In this document: one piece after another, positions 1 through 10,900 of the stretch
Layout: every line of letters begins with the position of its first letter
How positions within the stretch are numbered: the stretch's first letter is position 1
DNA from: Topomyia yanbarensis
Taxonomy: Eukaryota > Arthropoda > Insecta > Diptera > Culicidae
Direction: 5' to 3'
DNA length: 64,000 nucleotides
Assembly: GCF_030247195.1 (NCBI RefSeq)
Contig: NC_080672.1
Coordinates: 376,440,166-376,504,165, forward strand
Notes under the pieces: generated by a model
What the model saw: the letters and a program-made list of their open reading frames with translations, nothing else
Told to the model about the DNA's origin: nothing
Databases searched by the model: none
Program-made: the position numbers and the translations under genes

Positions 1-1479
1 AAAGTTGATATGTGGCATATGGATTGAAAGCTGATATAAGACATGTGCTTAAAGTACGGGAAATAATTTAGATTCTAAAATCTACGAAATTTTGGTAATC
101 AGTTGCAATACGAAATACTAGTATGTCTTATGCAGAGCAAATCAGAAATGAACATTGCAGTGTTTTGGATAGACAATAGGATAGGTAATTGGAGAGTAAT
201 TAATTACCATTTTATCATCGATCTAACGATCGTCTCGATTTGAAGCACGTCGATGTCTTTAGCGAAGGCATTTAAACCTTTTCGAGGATTAGTCTAATGT
301 GGTTTTTGTTTGAGGCGAAACTGAGTCAGTTCCTAACCCCAACTACTGTCAAAATGTATGGACTGACAGCGGATGGGGTTAGAACCTGACCCAGTTTCAG
401 GTTCAAGCGAAATCGCCATAAGGGAAACATGTCATGTTAGCTACATTAATATTTTAAGAAAACTGGTGACACCAGAGGCAGTCTTATGTTCTTTGATTAT
501 AGGCGGAGTAGACTACGGCTGAAAAGGGAGAGTATACATAAACCATTGTGAAAGTAACGTTTAGGGCGAAGGTAGTGTAATGCGGCTTGGCCAATTGGAT
601 ACCTCGAGACAAAAGCGATGTGAACTAGCAACATTAGGCACAGACGATATTTTATTTTTAAATGCTATCCTATTGTGACTAAATAAAACATTGTTAGCGT
701 CTAATGTCGCTACGACACATCAGGATATGTTTGAGTATACCGGCCGGGCAAACGAGTGGATCACAGATTTGTTTGCACTTTCGACTGCGAGATCAAGACC
801 ACCTTGTCCAGCGGTTTCTCGGCGGCTTTTCGTCGCATCGAATCCCTGGACTCGACTATTCGGTCACATCACGCATCACACTACCTTCGTCCTAAACGTC
901 ACTTTCTCATGCGCAATACCACTGGTACTGTTAGTAAGGTTAGTAGAAATAATTTATTCTTTCAGTTCAAAGTAGTAAGCTTTCTCCCCGATTTTTTCAT
1001 TGATTTTTATAAAATTGGGTATTTAGTATTTCGAACAAAAATAACCCATATTTCGAAAATTCCGCGATCCGGAATATTTTACTAATTTAATAATGAAAAT
1101 TTATTATCAAGAAAACTGCGTTTTTAATATTGAAAAAACAAAATTATTAATAATACATTCGATTGAAACAACTAACTTGGCATTAATTTTCAACTCCGCA
1201 AACCTTGAATTCAACTAGAATATTAGTTGATACAACTTATTTGATGGGCTGATTGGCGGCGGTGTATGTCTATGCTAACTGACAGCATCGTATTTTCAAC
1301 TAGATGGTTTAGTTGTTTCAGCCACTGTTTTGTTATTCCAAAAACAAAAATGAAAGTTTAGAAAAATCAACAATCGTTTAGCTGTACCAAATTTTAACTA
1401 GTCGATTTCAGAAATACAACTTATGATTTAGTTGCTATGCAATTGCGAGCGTTTCCGTGTGGAAATTTTAAAGTGTGAC
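1..1479. other. Intergenic DNA, no gene recognised
   Basis: No open frame here looks like a protein family I know. The longest frames (around 690-1085) overlap one another in different frames and have no recognisable motif. Positions 1190-1450 repeat short TCAACTAG/TTAGTTG-type motifs in both orientations, as in decayed inverted-repeat elements, but no boundaries can be fixed. One clear structure, a hairpin at 317-398, is listed separately. Confidence 0.5.
317..398. repeat. Short near-palindrome (35-nt arms, 12-nt loop)
   Basis: Positions 317-351 pair with 364-398 at about 29 of 35 positions, and some of the mismatches would be G-U pairs in RNA. The loop is 352-363. The size fits a miniature palindromic MITE or a pre-miRNA-like hairpin; nothing else in the sequence distinguishes these. 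Confidence 0.6.
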
Positions 1480-3390
1480 CGGACAGTTTAGTGTATATTT
1501 CCGGACCCATATAAGCGATCCGTACGAAATTTTATAGACATCTATGGGGATATTATAGCTATCATTTGGGACTAAGTTTGTGAAAATCGGCCCAACCATT
1601 TCCGGGAAACTGATGTGAGTTCGTAAATTTTGAAAGATGGCCGCTTTTCCCGGGCACTTCCGGAACCGTTTATTGTGGTCAATGTAGTCAACGAAAGTTT
1701 GGTTGGCCGTCGGTGACCTAGAACAGCAAATTTAAGTTGTTTGAGAGACATTTTAGCGAAATTTTTACCTTTTTTGCTTTCATCGGAGTATCGGTTTGAA
1801 TCGCTATGTGATCGCACGCCAATGTACTTCAAGAAACTATTGTTAAAATTGTTATCTACATTGTAACATTTTCCTTTCGTTATTTTGCGCGTGCTGTTAG
1901 TCCAGCATTTTCCAGAAATTTAACTTTTTGCTAAAACTAAATAACTTAGCTTTTTAATATGTTTAGGAAAGTTGTGTTACTTTGAAAGGCCCTTCTTTTC
2001 GCTTAAAACAGAAAGCTAGCGTGGTTCTAATTTCAGCAAGATTTAACATTCTAAATCTAGGGCGCATAATTTGTTCATATACGCCAATTACACTTTCATT
2101 TCAGAGTTATGAGAACATTTCCGAAAAAACCTGTTTTAATCCACCACTAGGTGGATGCAATTGTGCCTTTCTCATTTATCAAAGCTATGATTTAGTAGCT
2201 GATTACGTTCAATATAACATTGTGGAAATGTCTATTACACTCTTATTACTCTTGGTAAGTATATATGAGTGCACGACTGCCACGAAGCTGATGAGTAACA
2301 TGTCGACGATGACACATTTGAAACAAATAAAAATATAATATTGAATTAGCTAATCTGCGTGAGTTCAATGTTGCCTTCATGTTTAAATATTTTGAAATGC
2401 GTGGTGGTGGGGAAGGGTAGGGGGATAATTAGTGGGAGAGGAGGATGCGTTGGGAACAACCTAACATACTTTGATATATATGGGTGTGTGAAGGGAATGC
2501 GAGTGTGAGGTTGGTTTGAGATGGGGGGGGATCCGTACGAAATTTCATAACAGTCTATAGGATTAATACACCTTTCGTTTCAGACGAAGTTTGAGAATAT
2601 CGACCCAACCATCTCCGAGAATCTGACGTGAGTTTTGTAATTTTAATTTTTTAAATGTTTCTGGGAACTTTCAGAACCGTCTATGGTGGTCAATGAGGTG
2701 AACAAGATTTCGATGGGCCGTCGATAACCTAGAACTGCAAATGCAAGACGTTTGGCTCCTATTTTAGCAAAAAAAAATCTTTTTGCATCCATCGCGGTAT
2801 CAGTTTGAATAGGCCTTTTCGCTGTGACCACGCTCCACAACCCGTAACTCCGTAACCGGAAATCGAATCGAAATAACATTTAACAACAGTTTTTGGGGGC
2901 ACAACACCGTTCATTTGAGACTTGTTGCGTGTCCGAACTCATCACCCTGTAATTTCGGAACTGGAAGTCGGATCAATTATAAGTTCAACAGCAAGCAAAT
3001 GGGAATGTTGTATCTTTCCTTTGAGAAGTTTGTGAAAATCGATAAAGAATTCGCTTAGAAACAGGTGTGAAATTAACTTAGGGACTTGGCAAGTTCCCTG
3101 GGGCATTGGAACCGTCATAGGTAACCAATGTGGTCCAAGCGTCTTCGACGGTTAATTAATTATGTATACACACAAATCCAAGTAATGTTGCACGTATTTT
3201 AATATGTATTGCATCATTTGGACATCATGGTGGTACCAGTTTATACGGGAATTTGCTGTGTGATCATACTCTTCAACCCGTAACTCCGCAACCGGAAGTT
3301 GGATCAACAAAAAATCAATGGGGACCGATGGGAAGGTTGTACCTTTCATTTGAGACTAAGTGCAAATCTATCCAGCCATCTCTGACCAAA
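1480..3390 (-). repeat. Dispersed repeat made of about 330-bp tandem modules (copy 1, reversed)
   Basis: Three module-like blocks (about 1500-1860, 2530-2880 and 2925-3380) each contain the reverse complement of the GGCTGAACCGATTTT and GGAGTTACGGGTTG segments seen at 19700-21550. The end block at 2125-2270 is the reverse complement of 21560-21715, including the GGTGGATTAAAACAGG terminus. The purine-rich spacer at 2340-2555 matches the pyrimidine-rich spacer at 20430-20705 in reverse. The shared order of modules, spacer and end shows that the whole composite is the repeated unit. No coding capacity was seen. The class of transposon is unknown to me. Confidence 0.7.
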
Positions 3391-3524
3391 ATCGGTGAGA
3401 TTGTTTGACACATGCATGCATACAGACTTTTTCCAATCTCGAAGAACTGAGTCGATTGGTACAAGAGACACGGCCCTGCCAGCCGTGGTTAAAAAGTCTA
3501 AATTCCGATCGTCCAGCAGCACAA

Positions 3525-4290
3525 AAAGTCGAATAGATAGACGAGCCCAGTGCAAAAGAACAAATTTTGGAAGAGCAGATCCGGCGAAGACTCGAAATGA
3601 GGTTGATGAAAAATAAGTTGTTTTCTTACACTTCACGATTTTTGCTGAATGCAATTGCATGCAATCCAGAATTTTCACTGACTGTAGCAAACGTTTCTTG
3701 AAAGAGCCAACCCCATACTTCAACAGATCTTTGCAATTAAGACCACTGTCGGAGACTACACCGTCAATCTCTACTTCCCAGGTGGGCATGTAGACAAGAT
3801 ACTTCTTCGTACCCGGCCGAGTGTTGTTTAGTTAGATCACGCGATATATAAATGTTGTCAAATGGCTTATCTTTGGTCCGGAAAAAATCGTCCAGAAGCC
3901 GGATGTATTAGATGGATATAATATGTACCGAAATGGAGACTTGTCGGCCTTATTTTTGCCATCGGAGAAATATGCAAGTCGATCTTCATCGAGTCTGGAG
4001 GGATGTCGGTCGTTGGATATACCTTCCCATTAGTCAACACTACCATGCGGGCTTCACTACCCGCGAAAAGGAGTTTTTATCGGGGGAAAATTAATGCAAT
4101 GAAATTTAAAACAATGGAAATATCGGTACTTTGTTGTGGAACATTTGTAGTAAAAGTAATCAACAAACAAATTTTCGCTGAGCCGTCCGTCATACAGCCC
4201 GTTAACAAAGAGTTTTTCCAAATAGCCATCAGGTATTATCCGGGAAATTATTATTTTCACTTACACAAGCGATGTCTGAACTTCCGTTAG
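3525..4290 (-). mobile_element. Decayed LINE fragment (5' part, ORF1 N-terminal half)
   Basis: Read on the minus strand, about 3530-3790 encodes a stretch that aligns to residues about 105-195 of the intact LINE ORF1 at 51049-52380, including the shared DLLKYGVG core and the P(N/K)FVLLH segment. Sequence up to about 4290 also matches the LINE relic at 18300-18560, which is more similar to this piece than to the intact element. The frame is interrupted, so this is an old copy of a related subfamily. The 147-residue open frame across it (3346-3789) mixes LINE and unrelated sequence and is not a gene. Confidence 0.7.
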
Positions 4291-6785
4291 TACGGGTAGA
4301 AACGACTCCGATGTCAATAACATAAAACAGAGTAAAACAAAAATTCAATCTTCTCGGTCGAGATCTAACATGACGATATGACCAAATACAAATATGTATA
4401 TATTTATATTTGAAATTACGTTTTAATTCGATCAAGCGCATTGCGAGTGATTTTAATTTGTAATACAAGCGTTTAATTGCGACAACTCACTCGGAAAAAA
4501 ACTTTTATGCCGGCCCTGTTCTCGAAGACACTCATGCGCTATCTTTTTTCGTTTAAAAGTTAGCTTTTCTATAGCCTACTATAATCAATTTTAAAAACAT
4601 CGGAATATCACTAAAATATTGTGCTTTTTATACACATAAAGATTGTTGAACATGTCAATTCGCAAATATGGATAGTTTTAGCTACGTCCAATTCAGTTTC
4701 TCTAAGGTATGATTTGAACCACTGTGGAGTATCTATGTAGCGCGAAATGTGTCCTTGAAATTTGGTGCTACTACCCTACTGGCGTTGAGAATCTATTCTG
4801 GGTGTAGCTCGAAAAGACGTCTTGTGAGATCATCACATTACCTTCTGTACTGCCATTGTTCTAAGATTGCCGTTAGTCCAACCAATTTGTTCGCTTCATT
4901 TCACTTATAACATTTTCCACCATGCATTGAGGTGATTCCCGCGAGATCGTTGCTGCTTGAATCATTCAAGTATTGTTTTCTGCTATCGGCGACTGCCGCC
5001 ATTCGGTCTTTTATCGGCACAGGAACTTGCCGATTCGCACTTATATTTGATACCGGGCTCGATTACGTTGATAACTAACTGATAAGATTTGCGCTTCAAG
5101 CGCTGGTTCCTTTCTGTTTCTAGTATCAATCAAATAAAGCCATTTCGTGCAATTTCGAAGCCTTCAGTACTTTGCCAATCGAAATCGGGTACGGAACGGA
5201 TAACTAAAGTCTGGTGCGGTATAGCGTGAACGCGAGAATCAGGATTATCCCGTCGATTGGGCTGGGGTAGGTGTTGGGAATTATGTTGTGTTTAGAGCAA
5301 AAGCTTCGAATTGCTCTTGATTGGTCGGTGCTACGACAGTGTTGAGTTGAATACGATGATTATAGTTCGCGAAATGTTATGTAAAGTCTATGTTTTGCGT
5401 TAAGTTACGTGTTGTGAGTAATCAAGAAATAATAGTTTGCACTGAGTTAGTGGTTTTTGAACGACAGAGTATCATCGGGGAAAGGATGATATTTGAAGGA
5501 ATTGTGTATGTTCGAGTAGTGAGGCTGAGGCTAGTGCTTCTTATTCCTTCCTCAGTGACCCTACAATCTGATGCTGGCTTTAAACAGCGATAGTATTACG
5601 ATCCGACTTCCACGTGTCAATACTAGAACCTTAATGCGCATTACGAAAACTGCTCCGTGGAGGCCCACGTGGAGGATTTAAACTCTTACCCTAACAAAAA
5701 CGAATACAGAGACTTTAGCATCTCTAGATAAATCTCAAACAGTTCAACCAGTAACACATGTTAAACCATCAACGAATGTAAAATTGACAACGGCCGCACC
5801 CAGCGTTTTCAAAGTAACAACCAGCGGTTGTCAGCAAAAATCCGGGAAATAAAGTTTCTGGTTTCCCGATCGTAATCCGCAAATCGAATAAGCAAAACAA
5901 AGCAACCAATCGTGATCTAGTACACAGCAGAAGTGATGTTAGTGTTTTAACCTTAGGGTCATTCGCTACTTTCTGAAAAAATCTAAGCCTATGTGTAAAT
6001 AAATTATACAAATATACAAAGACCCATGGCATCGTTAAGTCCAAGTACCGAGCCGTGACAATTAAAAAATACCGTTCAGAAGCAGTGATTGTGTCGCACA
6101 GTGGTCCCAAACCCAGAAAAACGGTCAAAAGTATTTACTGGCTTTCGATTATGTATTCGTTCTTAGGTGTCTTCAACAAAGTTTCATAATACATCATGAA
6201 GCATCTGAATCATTTGGCACCTTAATTTTAATTAAGGGAATAAACCCAATTTAGGAAAATATTTCTTCATTTAACAATAAAAATGTAATGTAGATGATAA
6301 TTTCGTTTTGTCTATGTTGGGGCTATTTTTCCAATTTGAAGCATGATTCAATCAATTGTGTTTAACATTCCAGCTTTCGCGCTAGGGTACTGCGTACTCC
6401 AGCTTCCGGAAGTCAACCGAAATCGTTTTCAAGCACCTAATGGCAGCAAAATTGATTCGACCGCCGGAAGGTTCAATTAGTTGGTAGCGGTGACTCAGTA
6501 CCGGACACGTCAATAGAACTTTTCTAACATTGAACGCATAATGTACCAATACTGATTGTACACATACCCTAAACCCTTCTCAACCTGCGCCGTAGTTGAA
6601 TAAGCAAACATTTATTACTTCCAGTGCTATCTCATGAAACGTAATCATTATCACCTGCTTCACCCGAACGACACATATCTCTGTGATACGTCATTAAAAC
6701 CCACCGGAAAGTCTTCCCTAAATAATTGACGCTACTTCAGTTTATTCGCAGCGGCTTCAACGTCAACTAGCATCGACAACCCAGA
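4291..6785. other. Upstream region of ABCA gene A, no gene recognised
   Basis: About 2.5 kb without a recognisable coding region. Around 5600-5900 there is a threonine/serine-rich broken frame with no family resemblance. Just upstream of the ABCA start codon, TTCAGTTT at about 6737 resembles an arthropod initiator, but no TATA or DPE arrangement convincingly fixes a transcription start. The region probably holds the gene A promoter. Confidence 0.4.
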
Positions 6786-7919
6786 ATGGCGACCACCCGC
6801 TGGGACAAGTTCTTGCTGCTGCTGTGGAAGAACTGGATCATACAGAAGCGACACTATTGGCAAACATTGCTCGAAATCGTCATCCCGGTGCTATGCTGTT
6901 CGATTGTGCTGCTTGTTCGAGGCCTGGCTGATCCGAGTCCGGTGGAGAAAAGCACAATATTCAATCCTTTGTCAGTGGATCGGTTCCGGATGTAGGATAT
7001 TAACATGTTTTTTGTCCTTTTAATTATGTGCCTAATTCACTTTTTTTTTGCTAAAGGTCTTTCGATTCGCCAGTAGAGTCTGTGTTGGCATACTCGCCAC
7101 AGAATCCGCTGCTGGATGCATTAGTAGCGGAAGCGGCTGATTCTCTGAATTTGTCATGGCAAAATGTGACATACAAAGGATTTGCGAATGCGCGAGCACT
7201 GGAGTCTGCCCTAATAGATGAGAACATGCTGGTCGGAATAGAGTTTGATGATTCGCTGGCGGTACGATATAGGAATTCGGAATTAAGGATTGTGATATTC
7301 GTTCCTTACGTTAGAAATTTTTCAGTCCATCTCCTCAGGCCTACCGGAAACATTACGCTTCGCATTGAGATTCCCCGGTGAGCTTCGATTCGCTTATGGG
7401 CCGCTGACCAACTGGCAAACTACGCTGCTAATGGTGCCGTTTTCTCCCCGACTACGGAGTGCCTACAATGACGATGGAGGACTGCCAAGCTATACCAACG
7501 AGGGATTCCTAGCGGTTCAGAGTGCCCTCTCGAAGGCCATCATCAGACAGCGCGACCCGGTGATCGATTTTCCACACACGTTTATTAACGTAAGTACATT
7601 CGAGAATGTCATTTAAAATTTAGACCGTGGAGTATTAATTTTTTGAATGTCTAAATTTGGACAGCGTATTCCGTATCCTCCGTACTATGATGATCCATTG
7701 CTGGAGGCGTTGGAACAGATGCTCGCGGGAATAATACTGCTGTCATTTTTCTATCCATGTATTGTTATGGTGAAGCACATTACAATCGAGAAGGAACGGC
7801 AGCTAAAGGAAGCTATGAAGATAATGGGACTTTTCGGCTGGCTGCACTGGGCTGCGTGGTTCGTGAAAAACATCCTGCTGCTTATCATCTCGATTTCGCT
7901 CATAACGATTCTGCTTTGC
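6786..7919 (+). CDS. ABCA gene A exons 1-4: TM1, extracellular domain 1, first half of TMD1
   Basis: Exon 1 carries the cytoplasmic N-terminus and TM1 (residues about 24-45). Exons 2 and 3 encode the first extracellular domain, including the family-typical RFPGELRF and the EGFLAVQSAL block that aligns to ABCA3. Exon 4 opens with RIPYPPYYDDP and contains the cytoplasmic coupling segment EKERQLKEAMKIMGL, a hallmark of ABCA proteins. Introns 1-3 are 65, 64 and 75 bp. The 64-bp intron 7262-7325 is needed because reading straight through hits a stop at 7379-7381. Splicing restores ETLRFALRFPGELR in frame. Confidence 0.9.
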
Positions 7920-10900
7920 GTGAGTATTGAAACAATATTAACTACCGTCTAAAGTGTCAAATCTCGATAAACATATGATTGTCAAAATGCACTTTGAGGG
8001 GAAATTCCGGGAAAACCGTTGCTTGGCAATAACCACTGTTTGTGCTAAGCAGAAAAGTTTTTCTTTCGTTAACTGCCGTGAACGGAGTACGGCTAATAAC
8101 GATTTGTCTGGAATTTCCCCTCAAAGTGAATTGTGGCAGTTGGCTTATATACCCTAGTCCAAGGGCTGATCCAGGAAAAAAATTCGGGAGGGGTCCGAAA
8201 TTTCGATTTTAAAATGAACATTGTACAATTCTTAAAGGGCGAACACGAAATTATTGCGACACCGAAAATGTCATGCCAATTTTCTTATAATGTTTAAAAT
8301 CAAACCAAAATTTTAGGGTAGTTTTATACATATATTTACTTCAAAAATCAAAAGAAAAGTTAATCGATGAAGCCTTGAGTGTAAAATTGAACGCATTTTC
8401 GCTTGATGCCTTCCATCAAAGTCTTTACAGTGTCATCCGGTACCAGTTTCTCAGTTTTTTTTCCATTTTCTTAACATATCCTTCTCGTCTTTTACTGTCT
8501 TCTTGCTCTTCCGAAGTTCCCGCTTCATCATTGCCCAGTACTGCTCCACCGGGCGCAGCTCCGGACAATTTGGCGGATTCATGTCCTTTGGAACAAAATG
8601 GACAGAATTGGCCTCATACCACTCCAGGACACTTTTAGAATAGTGGCATGATGCCAAATCTGGCCAAAATAGCGGAGCTTCGTCGTGCTGCTGCAAGAAT
8701 GGCTTCTCGAGGTACTCAGATTTGTAGATCTCGCCATTTACTGTGCCCTTTGTCACGAAAGGCTCACTCCTCAGTCCGCAAGAGCAGATGGCCTGCCAAA
8801 TGAGATATTTGGAGGCGAACTTCGACATTTTCTTCTTTTTAAATTTGTCGTCCACATAGAACTTGCTCGTGCCGGTGAAAAACTCCAACCCCGGAATTTG
8901 CTTAAAATCGGCTTTTATATACGTTTCGTCGTCCATCACACAGCAGCCATATTTTGTCAGCATCTTCTCGTAGAGCTTCCGTGCCCGAGTTTTAGCCGTC
9001 GATTTTTGCCGCTCATCGCGGTTTGGGAAGTTCTGTACTTTGTATGTATGTAGTCCAGCTCTCTTCTTTGCATTCTGGACGTAGCTCTGCGAAATGCCGA
9101 TCTTTTTAGCCAAATCACGGCTTGAGACGTTGGGATTTGCTTTAATCATCCGCTTCACCTTTCCCTCCGTCTTTTTGTTCTCCGGTCCCGGTTTTCTTCC
9201 AGCTCCTTTGCCGTGGTCCAACGTCAACCGCTTCTGGAACCGCTTCAACACTCTGGAGACGGTTGAATAGTGAATGACAAACATTTTTCCCAACTGCCGG
9301 TGCGACAGGTCAGGAAATTCCAGGTGTTTGGAAAGAAATTGTTCGCTTGACTCGCGTTGGTTCACCTCCATTTTCGTTGAATCGAAAAACACGACTTCGA
9401 GTTTGACAGCATGTAAACAATACACATTAATGAGAAAGTGTGCAAAATTTGATTGATTTTTACCCAATGGTAAAAAAGTTATGCCCTGTTGAATGTGTCG
9501 TAACAATTTCGTGTTCGCCCTTTAATACGTAATAATCTTAATAAAATAATAGGGGAGACTGAGGAGACTTGATCCCCTTTTTTATTTTTCAGTCCAACTC
9601 CGTGGAATGATAATAAACTATGTATTTTTTGTAGTTTTATATTGTTTCTAGGGATGACTAATAATCATAAAAAATTACATGGAAATATTATACTGGACAT
9701 GAGCTATGAGCATTTCTGGAAAACAACAAAAAAATGGAAAATTCTTAGATTAGTGGAGACTAGGGTGTCCCAAAATGACATCATGTTAAAAAAGTCATCG
9801 GGCTCACTTCTTAAATGAAAGGTTAGGGTATTGGGACCATTCTTCTTCGGAGTGAGTTTGCTAAAACGCTTCCTACTGGTGGCGATTTCAAATTTATGCC
9901 TGTTGAAGTGGTCCTGAACTGTCTTAAATTTTTTTCAGCATTTTTTATTTTTCTGGAGATCCAAACGGAGAAGTTTGGTTAGTTAGTTTGTACAAATTTT
10001 GAATTATAAGAGCGGCAGGGCCATTAAAGCTTAGTAAAAAGTGAAATTTGTGGTGTTTTTCAGTATTTTTTCTTCAAAGCTGGGTATCTACAAAATTTTA
10101 AAAGTACAGAAAACACTTTATATAGTTGAGCAAAATTCAGGGGCGCAATTTTGCTGAAGAAAGTGCATAGCTATGGCTAATGGGGTATGAGTTATTTAAG
10201 TTTTTGTTAGATAACTTTTGACATTTTTAGCAATTTATAAAAAATAATGCTGTTCCAAAAAGTAAATCAGTTCAAATGTGCTTTGACCACACATTGTTTT
10301 TCGAAAAATAGAAGGAAAATTATGAAAAATGACGTTTTCTGTACGTCTTTAGTATGTCAGGACGAGGTTTAATGAGAATCTGATGATTTTTTTGTAACTT
10401 AAATTATAAAAATAATAACTTTGCTAATGACGCCAAGTCTCTAATTATTTTTTGAAGAGTTAATTCTCCATAATTACTTCTAGGAGGCATCTTCAACAAA
10501 ACGATTGTGTCAGAAGATGCGCTGTATGTAAAACTTTTTCGAGGATATTTGCCCCAAATTTGACTATTTCGGAATTATGTGATCTAAACAGTAAATATCA
10601 GTTTTTCAACACTCACCTCACTCTTCTGCATTTTTCTCCACGTCAATGTTCCTAACATGAAAATTAGACTTTATATATAAAATGTAAGTACGTTAATCAT
10701 TTCAGCCTTCAAATATATGCCATAACTTGCCATTAACTCGACATATTTTTTTAATTTTAGTGATTTTCAAACCCGCTAGGTGGCTATTAGTACAGACATT
10801 ATTTTTTAAAAAAAATCATCTAATGCTCATAAAAACCGATTCTGATGTACTAGAGACAAGCGAAAAACGCCATTTTCCATCATTTTCCTTTCATTTTTCG

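Noticed and set aside
3346..3789. 147-residue minus-strand protein
   Set aside because: A chimera of a LINE ORF1 fragment and module-repeat sequence; not a gene.
7365..7616. Separate ORF overlapping the end of ABCA exon 2
   Set aside because: Explained by a 64-bp intron at 7262-7325 that joins both frames; no frameshift or second gene is needed.
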